The notes under the pieces: generated by a model
The model's database searches: none
Told to the model about the DNA's origin: nothing
What the model saw: only the letters and a program-made list of their open reading frames with translations
Source of the DNA: CAYNLK01 sp964398055
GTDB lineage: Bacteria > Chloroflexota > Anaerolineae > 4572-78 > J111
Length of the DNA: 64,000 bases
Reading direction: 5' to 3'
Assembly: GCA_964398055.1 (NCBI GenBank)
Contig: CAYNLK010000015.1
Span: 56,228 to 120,227 of the forward strand
Position numbers and translations under genes: made by a program
Shown: in pieces, positions 57,991-64,000 of the stretch
How the letters are laid out: every line of letters begins with the position of its first letter
Position numbering within the stretch: the stretch's first letter is position 1

Positions 57991-59493
57991 ATGAACGCTC
58001 TATTGATCTACCCCGAGTTTCCGGATACGTTCTGGAGCTTTAAGCACGCCCTAAAATTTGTGCGCAAGCGCGCTTCCTCGCCGCCGCTGGGGCTGCTGAC
58101 GGTGGCGGCCATGCTGCCGGCGGACTGGGAACTGCGGCTGGTGGATGCCAACGTGACCCGCCTCACAGAGGTCGACCTGGCCTGGGCCGGCTACGCCTTT
58201 ATCAGCGGCATGACTGTGCAGCGGGAGTCGGCCCGGCAGATCATCGCTCGTTGCAAAGCGGCCGGGGTCAAAGTGGTGGCCGGCGGACCGCTCTTTGCCA
58301 GCGAGCACCGCCAATTCCCGGCAGTAGATCATTTTGTCCTCAACGAGGCCGAAATAACCCTGCCGCCGTTTCTGGCCGACCTGGCCCGGGGAGAAGCTAA
58401 ACCACTCTACACTACCTCCGAATTCGCCGATATCCGCCAGAGTCCCCCGCCCCGTTGGGAACTCCTGGATCTGAACTGCTACGCTATGATGAGCATCCAA
58501 TATTCACGCGGTTGCCCCTACAACTGCGATTTCTGCAACGTGACCGCCCTGTTCGGCCACCGGCCCCGCATCAAGAGCGCCGGCCAGATCATCACCGAAC
58601 TGGATGGTCTCCACCGGTTGGGCTGGCGCGGTAAGGTCTTTTTTGTCGACGACAATCTGATCGGCAATAAAAAAGGGCTTAGAACCGAACTGTTGCCGGC
58701 CCTGATCGAGTGGCAAAACAGCCACAAAGGCATCCCTTTCCACACCGAAGCTTCCATCAATCTGGCCGACGACGAGCCGCTGATGCGGCAAATGGTCCAG
58801 GCCGGCTTTGATACCGTCTTTATCGGGATCGAGACCCCGGCCGAAGAGAGTCTGATCGAATGCAGCAAAAATCAAAACCGCAATCGCAACCTGGTGGAGG
58901 ATGTCAAGCGCATCCAGCGGACCGGGTTACAGGTGCAGGGCGGCTTCATCGTCGGCTTCGACACCGACACACCCTCGATATTCCAGCGCCAGATCGACTT
59001 CATTCAAAAGAGCGGCATCGTTACGGCCATGGTCGGGCTGCTGCAAGCCCCGCCGGGGACTGCCCTATATGAACGGTTGAAACAGGAGGGCCGGCTGCTA
59101 GACCTGCTCTCAGGGGACAACGTGGACGGTACCACTAACATTATTCCCAAAATGAATCTTGACACCCTGCGTGACGGTTACAAGAAGATTATGCAGCACA
59201 TTTATGCGCCCAAACCCTACTACCAGCGGGTCAGAACCTTTTTACAGGAATATCAGTCGCCCCGGGTTGCTGTTCCCTTTGAGGTCGAATACGTCTGGGC
59301 CTTTTTCCGATCGATTTACCGGCTGGGCATCATCGGCCAGGAACGGCTGCATTACTGGCAACTCCTGGGCTGGACGCTCGTCCGCCGCCCCAGACTATTT
59401 TCTCTGGCGGTAACCCTGGCCATTTACGGCCACCATTTTCGCAAAGTGTGCGAGCTGCACACCTTCAAGAACTCCACCGTTTCTCCCAAATAA
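57991..59493 (+). CDS. B12-binding-domain radical SAM protein (DUF4070 family)
   Basis: This 500-residue enzyme has an N-terminal cobalamin-binding-like Rossmann domain (about 1-140, no DxHxxG, as usual for this group). The 4Fe-4S cluster motif is Cys175-x3-Cys179-x2-Cys182 in RGCPYNCDFC, with KVFFVDDNLIGNKK and VFIGIETPAEESL strands, then the C-terminal DUF4070 domain (TALYERLKQEGRL, DGYKKIMQHIYAP). Related proteins include hopanoid C-2 methylase HpnP and bacteriochlorophyll-type methylases, but this subgroup is not one I can place. ATG 57991 follows CGAAAGGTGACGG. It precedes the corrinoid/MttB genes but has its own terminator. Confidence 0.88.
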   Translation: MNALLIYPEFPDTFWSFKHALKFVRKRASSPPLGLLTVAAMLPADWELRLVDANVTRLTEVDLAWAGYAFISGMTVQRESARQIIARCKAAGVKVVAGGPLFASEHRQFPAVDHFVLNEAEITLPPFLADLARGEAKPLYTTSEFADIRQSPPPRWELLDLNCYAMMSIQYSRGCPYNCDFCNVTALFGHRPRIKSAGQIITELDGLHRLGWRGKVFFVDDNLIGNKKGLRTELLPALIEWQNSHKGIPFHTEASINLADDEPLMRQMVQAGFDTVFIGIETPAEESLIECSKNQNRNRNLVEDVKRIQRTGLQVQGGFIVGFDTDTPSIFQRQIDFIQKSGIVTAMVGLLQAPPGTALYERLKQEGRLLDLLSGDNVDGTTNIIPKMNLDTLRDGYKKIMQHIYAPKPYYQRVRTFLQEYQSPRVAVPFEVEYVWAFFRSIYRLGIIGQERLHYWQLLGWTLVRRPRLFSLAVTLAIYGHHFRKVCELHTFKNSTVSPK

Positions 59494-59530
59494 CGCCCTT
59501 TGAGAATTGAGTTACTGCGGTCGCTTTGCC

Positions 59531-59580
59531 ACGCAATACGCACCACAAACCACATAACGTAGTGCGTGTTGCGTTTTTTT
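59531..59580 (+). terminator. intrinsic terminator after the radical SAM gene
   Basis: ACGCAATACGCAC (59531-59543) pairs with GTGCGTGTTGCGT (59562-59574) apart from one mismatch, followed by seven Ts. Confidence 0.8.
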
Positions 59581-59639
59581 ATTCTCGCGGCCATCCTGCC
59601 GGGGACCGTCTGCCGCCTCACATCTGTTACGATTGGCCA

Positions 59640-59705
59640 GTGACATTCGTCACCTATCACCAATGACATTTGTCACTATCACCTCTTTTTGAAATACCAT
59701 ATCAT
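59640..59705 (+). promoter_or_regulatory. tandem CRP/FNR-type dyads and class II promoter for the corrinoid/MttB operon
   Basis: GTGACATTCGTCAC (59640-59653) and ATGACATTTGTCAC (59663-59676) have centres 23 bases apart. TATCAT (59700-59705) starts 30.5 bases after the second centre. This is the same layout as upstream of acetyl-CoA synthetase. Confidence 0.65.
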
Positions 59706-59730
59706 ATAGTGAACTAAATTCAATTAATAA

Positions 59731-59773
59731 TTAACAAACCAACTAACCAACTAACTTCTAACCAACTAACTTT
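59731..59773. repeat. AACCAACTAACC tandem words
   Basis: Copies of AACCAACTAAC lie in the leader of the corrinoid protein gene. They are the reverse complement of the words at 11761-11796. Confidence 0.65.
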
Positions 59774-59790
59774 CAAAAACGGAGGATTCT

Positions 59791-60438
59791 ATGAGCCAAG
59801 AACTATTCGAAGCGATGGCCCAAAGCGTCATCAACGGTGAAGACGACGAAGCCGTCAAACTGGCCCGGCAGGCGGTGGAGCAGGGCGTTGACCCGTTAGA
59901 AGCCATCAATCACGGCTTTGTGATCGGTCTGGATGAGGTCGGCCAGCAGTTTGGCTGCGGTGAGATGTTCCTGCCCGATCTGGTACTGGCGGCCGAGGCC
60001 ATGAAAGCAGCTATGACCGTGCTGGAGCCGGAACTGACCCGGCGGGACGCGGCCCGGCAAATGTTGGGCACGGTCGTCATCGGCACGGTGGAGGGCGACA
60101 TTCACGACATCGGCAAGACCCTGGTAGCGACGATGCTGTCGGCCAGCGGCTTCAAAGTATATGACCTGGGCGTGGACGTGTCGATCCGGCGTTTTATCGA
60201 CAAAGCTGCCGAGGTTGACGCCAATCTCATCGGCCTGAGCGCCCTGCTGACCACGACTATGGTCAAGCAGAAAAGCCTGATCGAGTCGCTGGAAGAGGCC
60301 GGGCTGCGGTCAAAGGTCAAAGTGATGGTCGGCGGCGCGCCGGTCACCCGCAGTTGGGCCGAGGAAATCGGCGCCGACGGCTACAGCGAAGACGCCATTG
60401 GCGCGGTCGGCGTAGCCAGGCAACTGGTGGGAGCATAA
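59791..60438 (+). CDS. corrinoid protein of a methyltransferase system (MttC/MtbC-like)
   Basis: This 215-residue methyl carrier holds a cobamide that receives the methyl group from a substrate-specific methyltransferase. The N-terminal helical cap (1-90) has GLDEVGQQFGCGEMFLPDLVLAAEAMKAAM. The B12-binding domain has GDIHDIGK with the DxHxxG motif at 103-108 (His105 is the lower cobalt ligand), then VIGLSALLTTTM and VMVGGAPVTRSWAEEIGADGY. ATG 59791 follows CGGAGG. MttB copy 1 starts two bases after the stop. Confidence 0.95.
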   Translation: MSQELFEAMAQSVINGEDDEAVKLARQAVEQGVDPLEAINHGFVIGLDEVGQQFGCGEMFLPDLVLAAEAMKAAMTVLEPELTRRDAARQMLGTVVIGTVEGDIHDIGKTLVATMLSASGFKVYDLGVDVSIRRFIDKAAEVDANLIGLSALLTTTMVKQKSLIESLEEAGLRSKVKVMVGGAPVTRSWAEEIGADGYSEDAIGAVGVARQLVGA

Positions 60439-60440
60439 CC

Positions 60441-61895
60441 ATGGCCGGCCAGATCAAATCCATCACCAATCCCCGGCTGAGTTTGAACATTCTCAGCCCG
60501 GCCGACATACAGCAAATTCACACCGCCACCCTGGAAGTGATCGAGACGGTCGGGGTCCGTTTCCCTTCGACCAAAGCTCTGGACATCTGGCAGGCCCACG
60601 GGGCCACGGTTGACCGGCAGTCGATGGTGGTCAAAGCGCCCGGTCCCCTGATCGAGGCGGCGCTGAAACAAGCTCCGCCGGCCTACACCTTGGCCGCCCG
60701 CAACCCGGAGCAGGATTTGCCGCTGGATGGCAACCACGTTTTTGTGGGCACCGACGGCTGCGGCGTCGAAGTCATCGACCTGGAGAGCGGCCAGCGGCGG
60801 CGCTCAGCCTGCCAGGACGTAGCCGACATCGCCCGGGTAGCTGATTACCTTGAAGAAGTCGGCTTCCACTGGGTGCCGGTGTCGGCCCAGGATAAGCCGC
60901 CGGAGAGCCGGGGACTGCACGAGCTTCTGGCTATTTGGGAAAACTCGACCAAACACGTTCAGACCGAGAGTATCTATGCCTCGGCAGCCGAGGCCAGAGC
61001 CGCTGTGGAAATGGCCGCGGTGATTGCCGGTGGGCGCGAGGCGTTGCGGGCGCGGCCGATCCTGTCGATTATGCAATGCACCGCTTCGCCCCTGGGCCAC
61101 GACGGCGGCAGCCTGGAGGCGGGTCTGATCGCGGCCGAGGCCGGCCTGCCGGTCGGTTTTATGACCATGGCCTCCTGCGCTTCGACCGCGCCGGTGACCC
61201 TGGCCGGGAATCTGGTGGTCGGCAACGCTGAGGTCATCAGCGCCCTGGCCCTGATGGAGCTGGCTTACCCCGGTGCGCCCATCTACTACGCCGCGGCCCA
61301 AACTACGATGGACCTGCGCACCGGCGGCTACACCGGCGGCGGCCCGGAGGATTTTCTCTTTGGCGCGGCGACCAACGTGCTGGCCGACTTCTACAACGTG
61401 CCCCTGTCGATGGGTTCCTTTGCCACCGGAGCCAAAGAACCCAACTGGCAGGCCGGCGTCGAGAACAGCCTGTCTACGTTTATGGCCTCGGTAGTCATGT
61501 CCGACATGCTGCTGGGAGTCGGGTTGCTGCACGGCAGCCGCATCTGGTCCTACGAACAGATGTTGCTGGACTGTGAGATTTTCGACATCGTATACAAAAT
61601 GATGCAGGGTATCGTGGTGGACGAAGAGAATCTGGCCCTGGACGTGATCGCCGCGGTGGGGCCGGGCGGCAATTTCCTCAAGCAAAAGCATACCAAAAAG
61701 AACATGCGCCAGCTCTGGTTGCCCAACTATATGGATCGCCGCCCATACGAGGTGTGGGAGAGTCAAAAAGATGGCGCCCGAGACTGGGCCAGGGCCGAAG
61801 CCCGGCGCATCCTGGCCACCCACCAGCCGGAACCGCTCGAGGCCAGGCTGGCGGAAGAGTTGCGACGAATTATTGCGAATGTAGAAAATGGGTAG
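60441..61895 (+). CDS. MttB/MtgB-family (COG5598) methyltransferase, copy 1
   Basis: This 484-residue TIM-barrel protein transfers a methyl group from an amine to the adjacent corrinoid protein. It belongs to the non-pyrrolysine branch: no in-frame TAG occurs within the gene, and the only TAG is the stop at 61893-61895. Motifs include NILSPADIQQIHTATLEVIETVGVRFP, FVGTDGCGVEVIDLESGQRRRS and the C-terminal DVIAAVGPGGNFLKQKHTKKNMRQLWLPNYMDR. Known relatives demethylate glycine betaine, proline betaine, carnitine or gamma-butyrobetaine; the substrate here is open. ATG 60441 gives the family start; a longer upstream frame overlaps the corrinoid gene. Confidence 0.9.
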   Translation: MAGQIKSITNPRLSLNILSPADIQQIHTATLEVIETVGVRFPSTKALDIWQAHGATVDRQSMVVKAPGPLIEAALKQAPPAYTLAARNPEQDLPLDGNHVFVGTDGCGVEVIDLESGQRRRSACQDVADIARVADYLEEVGFHWVPVSAQDKPPESRGLHELLAIWENSTKHVQTESIYASAAEARAAVEMAAVIAGGREALRARPILSIMQCTASPLGHDGGSLEAGLIAAEAGLPVGFMTMASCASTAPVTLAGNLVVGNAEVISALALMELAYPGAPIYYAAAQTTMDLRTGGYTGGGPEDFLFGAATNVLADFYNVPLSMGSFATGAKEPNWQAGVENSLSTFMASVVMSDMLLGVGLLHGSRIWSYEQMLLDCEIFDIVYKMMQGIVVDEENLALDVIAAVGPGGNFLKQKHTKKNMRQLWLPNYMDRRPYEVWESQKDGARDWARAEARRILATHQPEPLEARLAEELRRIIANVENG

Positions 61896-61902
61896 GTAAG
61901 CA

Positions 61903-61936
61903 AGAATTGTGAATTGTGAATAATTAATTGTGAATT
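61903..61936. repeat. AATTGTGAATTGTGAA words (left of the S23-like gene)
   Basis: Three imperfect AATTGTGAA words directly follow MttB copy 1. The inverted type, CACAATTCACCATTC, lies at 62325-62361, so the pair brackets the S23-like gene. Confidence 0.65.
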
Positions 61937-61948
61937 AGGAGAAAGGGA

Positions 61949-62314
61949 ATAACCGTAGCGAAGGGTGATGATATTGAGGAACGGTTAATTACTTTTGCGG
62001 TGCAAATTGTCAAACTCAGTGATGGCCTGCCTAATAGTATGGTCGGGAGGCATTTTGCCGGGCAGCTCTTACGGAGTGGCACCGCACCGGCTGCTCACTA
62101 TGCTGAAGCTCGTGGAGCAGAAAGCACCAGAGACTTTGTGCATAAACTTAAGATTTGCCTGAAGGAGTTAAACGAAACAAGAGTGTGGCTCAAAATCATC
62201 ACCAAAAGCAACCTTTTGCCAAATTCCAGTTTCGATCAAATCACTCAGGAAAACGATGAACTCTGCCGGATTGTCAACGCCAGCATCAAAACGGCTTCCA
62301 GTCGCAAGAAATAG
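61949..62314 (+). CDS. four-helix-bundle S23-like protein with apparent AUA start
   Basis: This protein of about 121 residues belongs to the S23/IVP-like four-helix family (TIGR02436), first known from 23S rRNA intervening sequences. Signature blocks are EERLITFAVQIVKLSDGLPN, GRHFAGQLLRSGTAPAAHYAEARGAESTRDFVHKLKICLKELNETRVWLKII. A start at GTG 62000 would cut off the conserved EERLIxFAV helix. Reading upstream, the first residues TVAKGDDIEERL fit the family and start at an ATA (61949), seven bases after AGGAG at 61937-61941. There is no ATG, GTG or TTG further upstream before the stop at 61931. The gene may use AUA poorly, or be silenced by mutation. Confidence 0.8.
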   Translation: MTVAKGDDIEERLITFAVQIVKLSDGLPNSMVGRHFAGQLLRSGTAPAAHYAEARGAESTRDFVHKLKICLKELNETRVWLKIITKSNLLPNSSFDQITQENDELCRIVNASIKTASSRKK

Positions 62315-62324
62315 TTAACCGATC

Positions 62325-62361
62325 ACAATTCACCATTCACAATCCACAATTCATAATTATC
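62325..62361. repeat. CACAATTCACCATTCACAATCC words (right of the S23-like gene)
   Basis: Four imperfect copies of the complementary AATTCACAA word precede MttB copy 2. Together with 61903-61936 they form an inverted pair around the S23-like gene. Confidence 0.65.
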
Positions 62362-62373
62362 CAGGAGATTAGT

Positions 62374-63828
62374 ATGCAACCAACCTTAAAATTACTATCC
62401 TCTGAACTCGTAAGTCGTGTCCTGGACGAGGCCTTTCAACTGCTGCGGTCGCCGGGAGTCAAGGTGCAATCGGCGGAGGCGCGGCAATTGCTGGCCGAAG
62501 CCAAGGCGCAGGTCGATGAGGCGGCAGAGGTGGCTCATTTACCGGAGGTCGTCGTCCGCCGGGCGCTTGAGACCGTTCCGCACGAGTTCTGGCTCTACAA
62601 CCGGGCCGGCCAGCCGGCGGTGCGCTACGGCGGCGACGCGGTTCATTTCGATCCCGGCTCCTCCGGCGTCCACATCTTCGATCCTGACACGCTGGCCCAC
62701 CGGCCCTCCACCACCCCGGACCTGGTCCGTCTGGTCAAAGTGGCCGAAATGTTACCCCAGTACGACGCCCAATCGACCGCGGTCGTTTGCAACGAAGTAC
62801 CCAAGCCAATCGGCGACCTGTACCGGCTCTACCTGGTCCTGCTCCACTCGACCAAGCCGATCGTCACCGGCGCCTTTTCCACCCGGACGACCCAACTGAT
62901 GTTCGACATGCTGGCCATTTTTAGCGGCGGCTGGGCCGCGCTGGCCCAGAAACCGCCGGCCGTGTTCGACGTTTGCCCCTCTCCGCCGCTGATCTGGAGC
63001 GACTTTGGGGCGCAAAATCTGATCGACCTGGCCCGGGCCGGCGTCCCGGCCCAAATCGTGTCGATGCCGCTGGCCGGCGCAGCCGCGCCGGTAACGCTGG
63101 CCGGCGCGGTGGTGCAGCACGCCGCCGAGTGCCTCAGCGGCATCACCATCCACCAGTTGGCCCGGCCGGGCAGCCCGATTGTCTGGGGCGGCGCGCCGGC
63201 CGTGTTCGATATGCGCCACGGCACCACCCCGATGAGCGCCATCGAGACGGCTATGATCGACGCGTCCTATGCCCAGGTGGGCAAGAGCCTGGGGCTGCCA
63301 ACCCATACCTACCAGGGCGCCAGCGACGCCAAGCTGATCGACGCCCAGGCCGGGCTGGAGAGCGGTATCACTGCGATCATCGCTGCCCTGGCCGGGATCA
63401 ACATGATCTCCGGGGCCGGTATGCTCGACTTTTTGGCCTGCCAGAGCGCGGAGAAGCTGGTGGTCGATGCCGAGGCCATTGGTATGGCCAGGCGGCTGCT
63501 GGAGGGGGTGCAGGTTCGCACCGACACCCTGGCCACGGCCTTTTTTGAAGGGATCAACTTCAAAGGCGACTTTCTGAAGCAGAAGATTACCCGCCAGTTG
63601 TTCCGGCAGGAGCAATATCTGCCGTCGGCGGTGATCGATCGCGGCTCGATCCGGGCCTGGGAGGAGAGCGGCCGGCTGGACAGCCTGGCCCGGGCCAAAG
63701 CCCGCGCTGCGGAGCTAGTGGCGGCCTACCAACGCCCGGCCCTGCCCCCGGAGCAGGAGGGCGAGCTGCGGGCACTGGTCAGCCGGCTGGCCAGTGAGGC
63801 GGGGATGGAGGAATTGCCGGGGTTTTAG
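62374..63828 (+). CDS. MttB/MtgB-family (COG5598) methyltransferase, copy 2
   Basis: This 484-residue protein has the same family fold as copy 1 but is divergent: SELVSRVLDEAFQLLRSPGVKVQSAEARQLL, AVRYGGDAVHFDPGSSGVHIFDPDT, VSMPLAGAAAPVTLAGAVVQHAAECLSGI, and FFEGINFKGDFLKQKITRQLF near the C terminus. There is no in-frame TAG before the stop. ATG 62374 follows CCAGGAGATT. It shares one corrinoid protein gene with copy 1, so the two may treat two substrates or two steps. The S23-like gene separates the copies. Confidence 0.88.
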   Translation: MQPTLKLLSSELVSRVLDEAFQLLRSPGVKVQSAEARQLLAEAKAQVDEAAEVAHLPEVVVRRALETVPHEFWLYNRAGQPAVRYGGDAVHFDPGSSGVHIFDPDTLAHRPSTTPDLVRLVKVAEMLPQYDAQSTAVVCNEVPKPIGDLYRLYLVLLHSTKPIVTGAFSTRTTQLMFDMLAIFSGGWAALAQKPPAVFDVCPSPPLIWSDFGAQNLIDLARAGVPAQIVSMPLAGAAAPVTLAGAVVQHAAECLSGITIHQLARPGSPIVWGGAPAVFDMRHGTTPMSAIETAMIDASYAQVGKSLGLPTHTYQGASDAKLIDAQAGLESGITAIIAALAGINMISGAGMLDFLACQSAEKLVVDAEAIGMARRLLEGVQVRTDTLATAFFEGINFKGDFLKQKITRQLFRQEQYLPSAVIDRGSIRAWEESGRLDSLARAKARAAELVAAYQRPALPPEQEGELRALVSRLASEAGMEELPGF

Positions 63829-63834
63829 CTTGTT

Positions 63835-63882
63835 CACCTCGTTTCCACGCTTCGCGTGACTGCGAAGCGTGGAAACGAGGTG
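63835..63882. terminator. 21-bp perfect hairpin after the MttB operon
   Basis: CACCTCGTTTCCACGCTTCGC (63835-63855) pairs with GCGAAGCGTGGAAACGAGGTG (63862-63882) with a six-base loop. No T-run follows, so it may be a dispersed palindrome or processing site. Confidence 0.6.
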
Positions 63883-63959
63883 GAAATCTGCCGAAATTGG
63901 AAAAGACAGAATAACCGCTTATAATAGAGGGGCTTCGTTGAATGAGGCTCCCTTGAAAA

Positions 63960-64000
63960 TAGCCCTCACCCCGTCGCTGAGCGACTCCCCTCTCCCAAAC
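63960..64000. repeat. CCCTCACCCC...CCCCTCTCCC edge repeat
   Basis: The window ends in a CCCTCACCCCGTCGC/GCGACTCCCCTCTCCC stretch, with GTCGC-TGA-GCGAC in its middle. This kind of pyrimidine-rich word is common as a dispersed intergenic repeat. It is cut by the window edge. Confidence 0.35.

Noticed and set aside
60441..63828. Pyrrolysine in the MttB-family proteins
   Set aside because: Each TAG comes only at the end of a normal-length 484-residue protein, and the sequences fit the non-pyrrolysine branch.

Overview
The window looks like a piece of a moderately GC-rich chromosome from the phylum Chloroflexota (Anaerolineae-like). This is inferred from protein style, not from an rRNA gene. Signs are the secreted and membrane proteins with long Thr-Pro linkers (931-2094, 15744-16385), the Val/Glu-rich linker after a lipobox (47667-49544), ADP-forming acetyl-CoA synthetase beside stand-alone BioD-like/DRTGG proteins, and intergenic spaces packed with short tandem words. 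No rRNA, tRNA, CRISPR array or full-length insertion sequence was seen. About 55 protein genes are supported, almost all housekeeping or metabolic.

Layout. 1-3153: a truncated FemAB-like gene, acpS, an HtrA-like protease and selD. The selD reading frame is longer than an ATG-only call suggests: it starts at a TTG and reads through an in-frame UGA, so the protein is a selenoprotein. 3413-7920: ADP-forming acetyl-CoA synthetase followed by two tandem BioD-like/DRTGG paralogues. 8015-10330: rfbC and an AT-richer ATPase plus TOPRIM-like pair that resembles two-gene defence modules. 10332-17102: purB, a HAD hydrolase, an M20 amidohydrolase, a thioredoxin-TPR protein, ssb and ferritin. 17110-23875: a glycosyltransferase and glycerate 2-kinase that may form a glycerate-glycoside unit, a sugar-type binding lipoprotein, apt and glgB. 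24290-36783: a methyltransferase pair, a response regulator, a PBP1a-surE-membrane protein operon, an MFS exporter, a LysM/M23 peptidase and rho. 37406-41833: gap, yvcK and glgA. 43439-52936: a peptide ABC transporter operon with two binding lipoproteins and a terminal SDR gene. 53522-55140: a CPA2 antiporter with a PII-like partner. 55546-57797: flavin reductase, VOC protein, nitrilase and a small membrane protein. 57991-63828: a radical SAM protein, then a corrinoid protein with two MttB-family methyltransferases, which suggests demethylation of quaternary or tertiary amines.

Regulation and RNA. A 14-bp dyad of the form GTGAC-N4-GTCAC occurs as tandem sites about 22-23 bp apart before acetyl-CoA synthetase, before the corrinoid/MttB operon, and before a terminator-ended stretch at 53012-53100. 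In each case a -10-like hexamer starts about 30.5-31.5 bp after the proximal dyad centre, the geometry of a class II CRP/FNR-type promoter. The third site has no gene behind it and could drive a small RNA carrying CU-rich anti-Shine-Dalgarno segments. Two other terminator-ended structured stretches (14954-15112 and 49580-49717) could be non-coding RNAs or leaders.

Mobile and repeat DNA. Several families of 7-11 bp tandem words fill intergenic gaps and have in places entered coding sequence in frame (glycerate kinase, yvcK C terminus, the 219-residue protein). A MITE-like element at 57417-57562 with an 11-bp flanking duplication has separated a small gene from its ancestral ribosome binding site. 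A nested inverted-repeat element lies at 27119-27257.
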